Assembly: GCA_031268125.1 (NCBI GenBank)
Contig: JAIRXT010000079.1
Location: forward strand, 1-7,954
Reading direction: 5' to 3'
From: Treponema sp.
GTDB taxonomy: Bacteria; Spirochaetota; Spirochaetia; Treponematales; Breznakiellaceae
Length of the DNA stretch: 7,954 bases
Shown here: positions 1 to 6,226 of the stretch, in pieces
Numbering within the stretch: the first letter of the stretch is position 1
Layout of the letters: every line of letters starts with the position of its first letter
The notes under the pieces: model-generated
Database searches by the model: none
Told to the model about the DNA's origin: nothing
Seen by the model: only the letters and a program-made list of their open reading frames with translations
Program-made: the position numbers and the translations under genes

Positions 1-339
1 CAGCTCCTGGGTAAGCATATCATCGTCGTTTATAACCTCAAGGCGGCAAAGTTACGGGGGGTGGAAAGCAAAGGCATGCTCCTGGCCGCATCGGATCACG
101 AGGGCCCGGAGGGGGCCGAGCGCGTCGAGGTGCTGGACGCCGGGGAGGTCCCCGCGGGGACCAGGGTTACGCTGGACGGTGAAGTCCCGGCGGCCGCCCC
201 GGCGGAGATTGACATCGGCACCTTCTTCAAGGTTCCCCTGCAGGTACGGGACGGCACGGTGGAAGCGGAGGGCAAGGCCCTCTGCCTTTCGGGACGCCCC
301 TTGAAAACAAGCCTGATAACATCGGGCGAGGTCCACTAA
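1..339 (+). CDS. metG: Methionyl-tRNA synthetase, C-terminal tRNA-binding domain (5' end outside window)
   Basis: The frame is open from base 1 to a TAA stop, giving 112 visible residues with no start inside the window, so the gene is partial. The visible part is the OB-fold tRNA-binding (EMAP-like) domain found at the C-terminus of bacterial MetG. The opening LGKHIIVVYNLKAAKLRGVE and the following SKGMLLAASD match the family pattern in which a conserved lysine-arginine stretch and the G-M-L-L-A strand sit in the OB fold. In MetG this domain dimerises and raises affinity for tRNA(Met); the catalytic domain would lie upstream. An in-frame GTG at base 61 is an internal valine, since the domain clearly begins before it. 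The stop overlaps the start of the next gene (TAATG), so the two are co-transcribed and probably translationally coupled. A free-standing tRNA-binding protein of the same fold cannot be excluded without the upstream sequence. Confidence 0.85.
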   Translation, partial: QLLGKHIIVVYNLKAAKLRGVESKGMLLAASDHEGPEGAERVEVLDAGEVPAGTRVTLDGEVPAAAPAEIDIGTFFKVPLQVRDGTVEAEGKALCLSGRPLKTSLITSGEVH

Positions 340-1439
340 TGCCCTCCGCCGGGCCCTGCCCGGTGGAAGATGCGGAGCTTTCCGTCTGCGACGGGGCCTC
401 TTCGTTTCTCCAGTCCGGGTTTTGGGGCAGCTTTAAGGCCCGCTTCGGCTGGAAGGCCCGGTCCTTCTTGTTCGGCCGGGAAAGGGGTCCCCTCCTGGTC
501 CTGACCCGGCCCTTGGCGCCGGGCCTTGCCTTTGCCTACGTGCCCTGGGGCCCCCCGGCCTTTCAGGATTCGCCAGATTCCCGGCAGGACTCCGGCGGCC
601 TTTCCCCGGCCCGGTTCCTGGCCGCCCTCGCCGGGGCCCTGCGCCCCCGCCTGGAACGGGACACCGGTTTCATCCGCTTCGACCCTCCTTGGTACAATCA
701 GGGCGCGGAGGCCCCGGTCATCGGCTCCCCCCTGGTAAAGGCCCCTTCCAGCATCCAGGCCCCCGATACGGTACTCCTCGATCTTCTCCCTTCGCCGGAG
801 GCGATCCTTGCCGGGATGAAGCCGAAGTGGCGCTACAACATCGGCCTGGCGGCCAGGAAAGGGGTTACGGTCCGCCGCTTTGAAGCGGCCCGCGGTTCCG
901 GCCTGGAACAGGCCCTGGAGGCATTTTACAGCCTCCTCAAAGAAACGGCCCTCCGGGACGGCATCGCCATCCACAGTTTTGATTACTACCGGGGCCTCTT
1001 TGCCCATGCCGCACAGTACCGGCCCGTCCCCCCGGGGATGTCCGCGGATCTCCGGCTCTACCTGGCCGAATACCAGGGACAGTACCTGGCGGGCATCGTA
1101 ACCCTGTTCCGGGGCCCCGAGGCAGTCTACCTCTACGGCGCTTCCTCCGGCCTCCACCGCAACCTCATGGCCCCCTACGCGCTCCAGTGGCAGGCCGTCC
1201 GGGACGCCCGGGAATCCGGCTGCGCCTTCTACGATTTCTTCGGCATCCCCCCTGCGGAGGACCCCCGGCACCCCATGTCGGGCCTTTACCGCTTCAAAAC
1301 CGGTTTCATCGGCGATTCAACGGGCCGGATTATCCACCGCCCCGGAAGCTGGGACTACCCCTACCGGCCCCTGCGGGCCCGCCTTTTTAGAACCGCCGAG
1401 GCGCTGCGAAAAAAAATGCGGGATTTAAGAAAGCGCTGA
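339..1439 (+). CDS. FemX/FemAB-family aminoacyl-tRNA:lipid II transferase (peptidoglycan interpeptide bridge)
   Basis: A 366-residue protein of the FemABX family (two GNAT folds), which moves an amino acid from charged tRNA onto the side-chain amino group of the peptidoglycan stem peptide at the cytoplasmic face of the membrane. Signature segments: FIRFDPPW (111-118), DTVLLDL (143-149) leading to KPKWRYNIGLAARKGVTV (161-178), YLYGASSGLHRNLMAPYAL (264-282) with CAFYDFFGI (295-303), and GLYRFKTGFIG (315-325). There is no long coiled-coil insertion of the FemA/FemB type, so the size and layout are closer to FemX. Treponemal peptidoglycan has been reported to contain ornithine and glycine, so glycine transfer to ornithine is a reasonable inference; the amino acid cannot be read from the sequence. 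The ATG shares one base with the metG stop, and GAGG at 328-331 is seven bases upstream, a good ribosome binding site. The TGA stop lies inside a 13-base direct repeat bounding element A1. Confidence 0.85.
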   Translation: MPSAGPCPVEDAELSVCDGASSFLQSGFWGSFKARFGWKARSFLFGRERGPLLVLTRPLAPGLAFAYVPWGPPAFQDSPDSRQDSGGLSPARFLAALAGALRPRLERDTGFIRFDPPWYNQGAEAPVIGSPLVKAPSSIQAPDTVLLDLLPSPEAILAGMKPKWRYNIGLAARKGVTVRRFEAARGSGLEQALEAFYSLLKETALRDGIAIHSFDYYRGLFAHAAQYRPVPPGMSADLRLYLAEYQGQYLAGIVTLFRGPEAVYLYGASSGLHRNLMAPYALQWQAVRDARESGCAFYDFFGIPPAEDPRHPMSGLYRFKTGFIGDSTGRIIHRPGSWDYPYRPLRARLFRTAEALRKKMRDLRKR

Positions 1440-1448
1440 ATCGCTGGC
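1436..1448. repeat. 13-base direct repeat, left copy (possible target-site duplication)
   Basis: CTGAATCGCTGGC occurs here and again at 1742-1754, immediately outside the inverted ends of element A1. This copy contains the femX stop codon (TGA, 1437-1439). The arrangement is what an insertion with target duplication would leave, with the gene end preserved because the stop was duplicated. A 13-base duplication is long compared with common insertion sequences, so recombination between pre-existing repeats is an alternative. Confidence 0.7.
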
Positions 1449-1741
1449 AGCAATTCCGAATTCGAAATTCCAAATCCGAAAAGAGCCGTAAAAAATTCAT
1501 CGGGGGTCCTGTCGGCTGGAAAAATCCGGGGCCCCCACCCCAGATTCTTTCCACCGCCACCCCCCGCTGCTTGTTTCGGCGCTCTTTTCGCCATTATCCC
1601 TATCGTGAATTACCTTAACCCAAGGGGTTTTCAAGGTAAAAAATGGTCAAACGGCTGCCGGTACGGTTTTATGCTGCATAACAAGCCCGTACCTTTGACC
1701 ATTTTTAGGTTGAACTGTTATTTTTTTTGAATTCGGAATTA
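1448..1741. mobile_element. Element A1: MITE-like repeat with terminal inverted repeats
   Basis: About 290 bases without a supported gene. The ends are perfect 12-base inverted repeats: AATTCCGAATTC at 1452-1463 and GAATTCGGAATT at 1729-1740. Inside, a second pair GAAAAGAGC (1478-1486) and GCTCTTTTC (1581-1589) encloses a GC-rich core with a degenerate hairpin (GGAAAAATCCGGGG facing CCCCAGATTCTTTCC, about 1519-1558). Bases 1465-1497 are identical to 6283-6315 of element A2 (33 of 33), and the inner inverted pair and the hairpin core are shared too. A1 carries about 130 extra bases (roughly 1614-1741) that A2 lacks, containing the hairpins listed separately; GAATTAC occurs at both edges of this extra part (1607-1613 and 1736-1742), which may mean a nested insertion. 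No transposase is encoded, so movement, if any, would rely on a protein supplied from elsewhere. Confidence 0.7.
1610..1706. repeat. Two adjacent hairpins in the right part of element A1
   Basis: The first is TTACCTT (1610-1616) with AAGGTAA (1633-1639), enclosing CCC and GGG that can pair further. The second, much stronger, pairs AAAAATGGTCAAA (1639-1651) with TTTGACCATTTTT (1694-1706), and continues with GGTACGG (1660-1666) against CCGTACC (1687-1693). The right arm is continuous for 20 bases while the left arm is split by eight bases (1652-1659). A T8 run follows at 1721-1728. The second hairpin could end transcription from metG-femX, but the T run is too far away for a classical terminator. 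Confidence 0.65.
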
Positions 1742-1754
1742 CTGAATCGCTGGC
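1742..1754. repeat. 13-base direct repeat, right copy
   Basis: Exact match to 1436-1448, beginning one base beyond the right inverted end of element A1. Together the two copies delimit the inserted segment. Confidence 0.7.
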
Positions 1755-1764
1755 CGGGGGCATT

Positions 1765-2075
1765 GCAGGGCATCGGCGTTTACTTTTGTAGCATAGCGTC
1801 CGCCGGCTTTTTTCCCGATTCCCCTCTCTCCAACAGGACAGCGATGTTTATTGCGGTATAAAAGCCAGTTGAACAACACAAAGTGAACTGGCGGGGGAGC
1901 CACAGGCCGGGGGAGGACACTTGACCGAAGCCTTGCGCCCAGAAAGTTTCTTGTAAAACCTCTATTTTTCTGGCGCAAGGCAAGCGTGGCCGCCCCTGGC
2001 CTTTGGCTCCCCCGCCGGATTGATTTTGGAGGGGTTCAACGGACCTTTATGCAAAAGTAAACGCCGATGCCCTGC
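1765..2075. repeat. Element B1: complete palindromic repeat with 24-base terminal inverted repeats
   Basis: Bases 1765-1788 (beginning GCAGGGCATCGGCGTTTACT) and 2052-2075 are perfect reverse complements over 24 bases. Nested inside are: a small hairpin GCCAGTT (1864-1870) / AACTGGC (1886-1892); a long arm 1890-1913 pairing with 1993-2016 at 22 of 24 positions (one of the two exceptions would be G-U in + strand RNA); and an inner stem GCCTTGCGCC plus AGAAA (1930-1945) with TTTCT plus GGCGCAAGGC (1967-1981), closing a 21-base loop. A second copy, B2, starts at 7688. GGCATT occurs on both sides (1759-1764 and 2080-2085) and might be a short target duplication, though four bases separate the right copy from the element. 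It lies between femX and ychF and ends 45 bases before the ychF start. No supported coding frame; it could be a MITE or a structured RNA. Confidence 0.75.
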
Positions 2076-2083
2076 CGGCGGCA

Positions 2084-2112
2084 TTAACAGAACCCCGTTT
2101 TTCTGATACGGT
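2084..2112 (+). promoter_or_regulatory. Candidate ychF promoter, leaderless arrangement
   Basis: TTAACA (2084-2089, five of six matches to the -35 consensus), a 17-base spacer, then TACGGT (2107-2112, three of six). The -35 begins eight bases outside the right end of element B1. Normal spacing puts the first transcribed base at about 2119, one base before the ychF ATG. The -10 is weak, so this is tentative. Confidence 0.35.
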
Positions 2113-2119
2113 GCCGGAT

Positions 2120-3241
2120 ATGGCATTAAACTGCGGTATTGTGGGACTGCCCAATGTGGGGAAGTCCACCATTTTTTCCGCCCTTAGCGGGGCAGCGGCG
2201 GAGGCGGCGAATTACCCCTTCTGTACTATCGATCCCAACCGGGGAATCGTGAATGTCCCCGATGAGCGGCTGGATAGGCTGGTGGAGATCTTCAAACCCA
2301 AAAAGACCATCCCCGCCATAGTGGAATTTGTGGATATCGCGGGCCTGGTAAAGGGTGCCAGCAAGGGGGAAGGGCTGGGAAACCAGTTCCTCTCCCATAT
2401 CCGGGAACTGGGGATGATCGCCCAGGTGGTCCGCTGCTTTGACGATCCCGATATCATCCACGTAAACAACCGGGTGGACAGCGAATCCGATATGGAAACC
2501 ATCGGTATCGAGCTGGCCCTGGCGGATCTGGAAACCCTGGAAAAGCGCCGCGAGCGGACGCAGCGGGTCCTCAAGGTTCAGACTGAGCAAAAACAGGCCG
2601 AGCTGGTCCTTGCGGCCCTGGAAAAAATAGCCCCCGTCCTGGAGCAGGGCGGTTCGGTCCGTTCCGTGGACCTGGAGGACGATGAAAAAGCCGCGGTCTA
2701 CGACTGTCATTTTATCACCGCCAAACCCCAGATCTACGTCTGCAACGTGGACGAGGCGGGAATGAAGGCCCTCTCCGCCGGGGAGACCGGCGGCCCTCAT
2801 GTGGAGGCTGTCCGGAAGCGGGCCGCGGCGGAACATTCGGCCATGGTAGCTATCTGCGGCAAATTCGAAGCGGAACTGGGGGCCATCGAAGACCCGGAAG
2901 AAAGGCAGGCTTTTTTTGAGGAGTTGGGCCTCCGGGAATCGGGCTTTTCCGCCCTGATCCACGCGGCCTACCGGCTTTTGGGACTGCGAACCTTCTTTAC
3001 CGCCGGGGCGGATGAGTGCCGGGCCTGGACCATCCATGCCGGGGACAGCGCCCCCCGGGCCGCCGGCGTCATCCACACGGATTTTGAGAAAGGCTTTATC
3101 AAGGCGGAAGTCTATTCCTACGAAGATATTGTCCGTTACGGCACGGAGGCCAGAATCAAAGAAGCCGGCAAGTACCGCCTTGAAGGTAAAGAGTACATTG
3201 TACAAGACGGCGATGTTATGTTTTTCAAGTTCAACGTTTAG
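2120..3241 (+). CDS. ychF: Redox-regulated P-loop ATPase YchF (OLA1 family)
   Basis: A 373-residue full-length YchF. The family is Obg-related but prefers ATP, associates with ribosomes, and in E. coli influences oxidative-stress defence and has been reported to affect translation of leaderless mRNA. Seen here: Walker A GLPNVGKST (9-17), the G3/switch II segment starting DIAGLVKGASKGEGLGNQF (72-90), NVDE (209-212) in place of the GTPase NKxD, which is the reason for ATP preference, a helical middle region rich in charged residues (about 135-200), and a C-terminal TGS domain (about 286-370) ending DGDVMFFKF. The ATG at 2120 is chosen because it gives the standard N-terminus MALNCGIVGLPNVGKS; an in-frame GTG at 2111 would add three residues. 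No Shine-Dalgarno sequence precedes either. It faces the next gene tail to tail, 15 bases apart, and is not beside pth as in many other bacteria. Confidence 0.96.
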   Translation: MALNCGIVGLPNVGKSTIFSALSGAAAEAANYPFCTIDPNRGIVNVPDERLDRLVEIFKPKKTIPAIVEFVDIAGLVKGASKGEGLGNQFLSHIRELGMIAQVVRCFDDPDIIHVNNRVDSESDMETIGIELALADLETLEKRRERTQRVLKVQTEQKQAELVLAALEKIAPVLEQGGSVRSVDLEDDEKAAVYDCHFITAKPQIYVCNVDEAGMKALSAGETGGPHVEAVRKRAAAEHSAMVAICGKFEAELGAIEDPEERQAFFEELGLRESGFSALIHAAYRLLGLRTFFTAGADECRAWTIHAGDSAPRAAGVIHTDFEKGFIKAEVYSYEDIVRYGTEARIKEAGKYRLEGKEYIVQDGDVMFFKFNV

Positions 3242-3250
3242 GACCCCGCT

Positions 3251-3267
3251 CCCGGTTTAGAACCGGG
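3251..3267. terminator. Possible bidirectional hairpin between convergent genes
   Basis: CCCGGTT and AACCGGG pair perfectly around the triplet TAG, just after the ychF stop and overlapping the stop codon of the convergent minus-strand gene (TTA at 3257-3259 on the plus strand). There is no T run on either side, so termination would have to be factor-assisted or the hairpin may instead protect 3' ends. Confidence 0.4.
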
Positions 3268-4894
3268 CCGGGGGAATCACAATCATGCTGGGCCGGCGCA
3301 GGGAGGCCAGCAGTTCCGCCGAAGAATAATAGCGGTTCCGGCCGGCCATGCTGATTTCATCCTGATACCGGAAGCTGTTGGTACCCCAGTCGCTGGGAAT
3401 GGGATCGTGGATGATAAAATACTCGCCGTTCAGGGAATAGCCTTTGATAACGATGTAGTGCCCTACCGAATCGGTGTAATATCTGCCAAAAAGGCTGGAA
3501 GCCGGGTCCTGGCGGGACATTTTAATGCCGTCGGTACGGAAAACTACAATGGCCACGCCGCCGGAATCTATCACGTCCCGGATATGCTGAACCGAGCGCA
3601 GCGGTTCAATGGAGGCGTCGATGCCCTCTTTTTTGATTACCTTCAGCAATTCTTCAAAACTGGTTCCCCCGTCCCCCTGCCAGCCCACAGCCTGGCGCAC
3701 CGCGGAAACCGGGAAGTACTTGCCGGTTCCCCAGCTTATAGCCATAGACGCCGTTGCCGGCCCGCAGTTGGAAGTAGTCCCCGTGTTGTACTGGGTCCGG
3801 TACCAGTTGAATAAATTCAGGTCGGCATCGGCGTGCATAGACGGCAGGGGACTGACGAAGATCGAATAATAACGTTCCCCCCTCTCCGGTTCCATTACCG
3901 TAAGGCCGTAGTAACCGCTCTTGTTAAACCGGACTCTGGTCAAAAAATCGTCCGATTCGCTGAGATCCAGCGGCGCCATGTCCACCGAAGCGTAACGGGC
4001 CACCTTGGTTATCTTCCCGTTCACAACAAACATCTCATCAGGGGAAGAAAGCGTTACAAAACTGGTAGAATTTTGCTCCGCCATCGAACCGGGATGGGGA
4101 ATATCAATATATAGGGGGTTTGACTTGTAGATTGCACCCCCGTTGTCCCTGGCGGTAAGACGTACCACGTAGGTTTTAGGGCTGGAATACTCGTAGACAG
4201 GGGTGGATTGAAAACTCCGTTTCCCGTCCCCCAGGTCCCATTCAAAGGATTTAAGATTCTCCGGCGGGGGGTTAAGGATGGAAAACTGAACCAACAGCCG
4301 CGAAGGGCCTGACGCATCATCAATCCGGCTTTCAAAGTCTATGGTAACAGGCAGGGTACTTGTCTGGGTCCGGACAACCCTCCGGGGGGCGCTGGCCATC
4401 CGGGTTTCCGTGGCCCTGGCGTTTTCCAGGGAGGGGATAACGAGCGTAGTCCCCACCCGGATCCGGTTGGCGTTGGAAATGTTGTTGTACCAAGCCAGTA
4501 AATCAATGGAAAGATCGTAAGTATAGGCAATTTCCGAAAGAGTCTCCCCGGGCCGGACACGGTATTCCACGTCTTCTTCCCTGTTGGCCGGGGCGCCGGA
4601 GCCGGTTATCTCCTCTTTATCCTGAAAAGCGGAAAAGACGGCCCAGCTCTTTTCTTCCCGGGGAAGCACCAGCGGGGGAATAGACCAGTCGTTATCCGGG
4701 TTCTGGTAATACGCCGCTATATCGTTGATGGTAGAAACAAGGTTCTCTGGGGGAAGTTCCGGTGAAACAATGGCAAAGGAGACAAGGACAACAGCGCCGG
4801 TAAGAAGGGCTGCGACAAAACCCAAAACAGCAACCCGCCACCCCGTATGTTTAGAAAGGAACAGTCTTCTTTTCATCTTTCCAAATTTATCCAC
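3257..4894 (-). CDS. Membrane-anchored LysM - PKD - C39-like cysteine peptidase
   Basis: A 545-residue envelope protein. Order of parts: short basic N-terminus, one membrane segment (about 19-43), a linker, a LysM domain (109-154, VEYRVRPGETLSEIAYTYDL to VGTTLVIP), a PKD-like beta domain (about 185-265, with FEWDLGDGK and YVVRLTARDNGG), a further beta-rich stretch (about 275-350), and a C39_2/papain-like domain (about 358-545). Candidate catalytic residues are Cys377 in SNCGPA, His479 in SVGHY and Asp497 in IHDP. The basic N-terminus predicts that the bulk of the protein lies outside the cytoplasmic membrane, where LysM could bind peptidoglycan. The substrate is unknown; no ABC transporter is fused, so this is not a classical bacteriocin-processing C39 protein. 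Start: GTG at 4894 with GGGAGGGAGGGG about 10 bases upstream; an ATG six codons in (4876) is the alternative. Transcribed alone, convergent with ychF. Confidence 0.82.
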   Translation of the reverse strand: MDKFGKMKRRLFLSKHTGWRVAVLGFVAALLTGAVVLVSFAIVSPELPPENLVSTINDIAAYYQNPDNDWSIPPLVLPREEKSWAVFSAFQDKEEITGSGAPANREEDVEYRVRPGETLSEIAYTYDLSIDLLAWYNNISNANRIRVGTTLVIPSLENARATETRMASAPRRVVRTQTSTLPVTIDFESRIDDASGPSRLLVQFSILNPPPENLKSFEWDLGDGKRSFQSTPVYEYSSPKTYVVRLTARDNGGAIYKSNPLYIDIPHPGSMAEQNSTSFVTLSSPDEMFVVNGKITKVARYASVDMAPLDLSESDDFLTRVRFNKSGYYGLTVMEPERGERYYSIFVSPLPSMHADADLNLFNWYRTQYNTGTTSNCGPATASMAISWGTGKYFPVSAVRQAVGWQGDGGTSFEELLKVIKKEGIDASIEPLRSVQHIRDVIDSGGVAIVVFRTDGIKMSRQDPASSLFGRYYTDSVGHYIVIKGYSLNGEYFIIHDPIPSDWGTNSFRYQDEISMAGRNRYYSSAELLASLRRPSMIVIPPARF

Positions 4895-5191
4895 TTCTTC
4901 TATCCCCTCCCTCCCATGATCGGAAAAAAAAGAGATATTCTTGAAAATTACCTGCCATTTTCCTATCGGTCAGTGTTATCTTACCGGCATTGTGTCTGCA
5001 CGTCTAGTACCCTGTAAAGCAGCGATTCTCATGTTAACTATTCCGGAATGAAAAGGCGCCGGAGGTCTTGTCTAAACTTGACCCGCATTGCTGCAATTTA
5101 GTGTTTACCGGGTATTAGCGCCGTTTTGCCGTACAGGATCATACGGCTTTTCCGGGCGCATTCCCGGCGGTTTTAGGCGGCCCGTAGGCAG
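4895..5191. other. Gene-free spacer between the C39-like gene and the methyltransferase gene
   Basis: About 300 bases with no supported frame. It holds a purine-rich ribosome binding region for the C39-like gene (around 4901-4916), a weak promoter listed separately, and small inverted repeats: ATTGC/GCAAT separated by one T around 5088-5098, and GCCGTA/TACGGC (5129-5148) with an 8-base loop and TTTT on both plus-strand flanks. The latter lies about 45 bases past the methyltransferase stop, but on that gene's own strand it is not followed by T residues. No known RNA family was recognised. Confidence 0.5.
4989..5018 (-). promoter_or_regulatory. Candidate promoter of the C39-like gene
   Basis: Read on the minus strand: TTTACA (plus-strand TGTAAA, 5013-5018, five of six), an 18-base spacer, then CACAAT (plus-strand ATTGTG, 4989-4994, four of six). 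This would give a leader of about 90 bases ending in the purine-rich ribosome binding site. Weak motif evidence only. Confidence 0.3.
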
Positions 5192-6220
5192 CTATTCTTC
5201 GGCGTTGGAGGCGCTGTAGGAGGAACCCAGTTCGTCCCGGAACGGAATAAATTTGACCCGCAGGCCGTTGTAAACATCCCGCCGGTTCAGGGTAATGGTT
5301 CCGTCTTCGGCCACTTCTTTTTTCACTTCCATGATGTACTGCCGCTGGGGCGGCCCCAAAGGCAGGACCATGATTCCGCCGGGCTTAAGCTGTTTAAGCA
5401 GGGGAGGGGGAATGTGGTCAATGGCGCAGGTTACCACGATCTTGTCAAAGGGGGCGTATTTTTCCCACCCGTAGTAGCCGTCCCCCAGCTTCCGGCTGAT
5501 GCCGCCGTAAGAGGGGTAGGTCTTTTCCAGGTCCCGGTAGAGCTTGTCGGTTTCGATGTAGAGGGGTTTTATGATCTCGATGGTGTAAACATCCTGGGCA
5601 AGGTAGGAAAGAATGGCGGATTGATACCCGGAACCTGTGCCTATCTCCAGCACCCGGTCCCCGGATTTAATATCCAGGCTGGTAGTCATCATGGCGACTA
5701 CGTCAGGATCGGTGATGGTAGCCCCGTAGCCTATGGGCAGCCAGGTGTCGGCGTATTCCCGGCCCCTGTTTGCCTCCCGGACAAAATGTTCCCTGGGGGC
5801 CAGCAGAAAGGCCCGTACATCCTCCTGCCGCTTAAGCTCGGAGGTATGAACAAAATCCTGGGCCAGGGCCCAGCGTTTTTCCAAAAAGGCGGGGTTATCG
5901 TTCCGGTTGTTCCTCATCCAGGAAAGCCAAACTTCCTTGGTTTCTATGGGCATGGACTGGGCCAGGGCCGGGCCGTCGTATTTTTTCGCCCCCGGTGAGA
6001 CCTCAAACGTAAAACCGTAGGCGGGGTCCCCCTCGGCGGGTACGGCGCCGGCGGATTCCTCCGGGCCGGCAAGGGCGGCGGCTTCTTCGTAACGCACCAC
6101 CTGTTCCGATTGTGCGGTAATAAGCCTGGGAAGAAAGAGGCCAAAGACAAAACCCACGGCAATCCCGGTAACCAGGGAAACCACAATAGAGACCGGGACC
6201 ATTTTAATAATAAATTTCAC
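5192..6220 (-). CDS. Protein-L-isoaspartate O-methyltransferase with N-terminal membrane anchor
   Basis: A 342-residue protein whose C-terminal two thirds is a PCMT domain: it would use S-adenosylmethionine to methylate isoaspartyl residues in damaged proteins and start their repair. Seen: AFLLAPREHFV (137-147), LPIGYGATITDPDVVAMM (161-178, the family substrate loop), SAM motif I VLEIGTGSGY (190-199), FDKIVVTCAIDHIPPPLL (258-275) and LKPGGIMVLPLG (278-289). Usual PCMT proteins are about 210-230 residues; here about 130 residues precede the domain, starting with a membrane segment (about 8-31) after two lysines, then an Ala/Glu-rich linker. I see no second membrane segment. Start: GTG at 6220; an ATG at codon 7 is possible. 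Neither has a clear ribosome binding site (GGTAG at best), and a strong promoter lies directly upstream, suggesting a leaderless message. A related SAM methyltransferase with another substrate is possible. Confidence 0.85.
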   Translation of the reverse strand: MKFIIKMVPVSIVVSLVTGIAVGFVFGLFLPRLITAQSEQVVRYEEAAALAGPEESAGAVPAEGDPAYGFTFEVSPGAKKYDGPALAQSMPIETKEVWLSWMRNNRNDNPAFLEKRWALAQDFVHTSELKRQEDVRAFLLAPREHFVREANRGREYADTWLPIGYGATITDPDVVAMMTTSLDIKSGDRVLEIGTGSGYQSAILSYLAQDVYTIEIIKPLYIETDKLYRDLEKTYPSYGGISRKLGDGYYGWEKYAPFDKIVVTCAIDHIPPPLLKQLKPGGIMVLPLGPPQRQYIMEVKKEVAEDGTITLNRRDVYNGLRVKFIPFRDELGSSYSASNAEE

Positions 6221-6226
6221 GCTACC

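Noticed and set aside
336..1271. Long open frame antisense to femX
   Set aside because: GC-rich coding sequence often leaves an open complementary frame; the femX translation matches a family along its whole length and the antisense product matches nothing.
1436..1754. CRISPR-like array from the repeated motifs
   Set aside because: Only two direct copies, about 300 bases apart, with inverted ends between them; no regular spacers.
1739..1983. Minus-strand open frames across element B1, similar in translation to one across B2 (sharing AQGFGQVSSPGLWLP)
   Set aside because: The segments that share one frame in B2 fall in two different frames in B1, so indels are not frame-preserving; changes follow base pairing, not codons. 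I treat them as non-coding repeat.
2126..3205. 359-codon frame antisense to ychF
   Set aside because: Complete overlap with a universally conserved gene; composition typical of a shadow frame.
4942..4957. Sigma-54-like promoter on the minus strand (TGGCA, then TTTC)
   Set aside because: The essential GC of the -12 element is replaced by TC, and no activator site or sigma-54-dependent context is visible.
5129..5148. Hairpin GCCGTA/TACGGC as terminator of the methyltransferase gene
   Set aside because: On the minus strand the stem is followed by AAAACGG, not T residues, and the 6-base stem is short.
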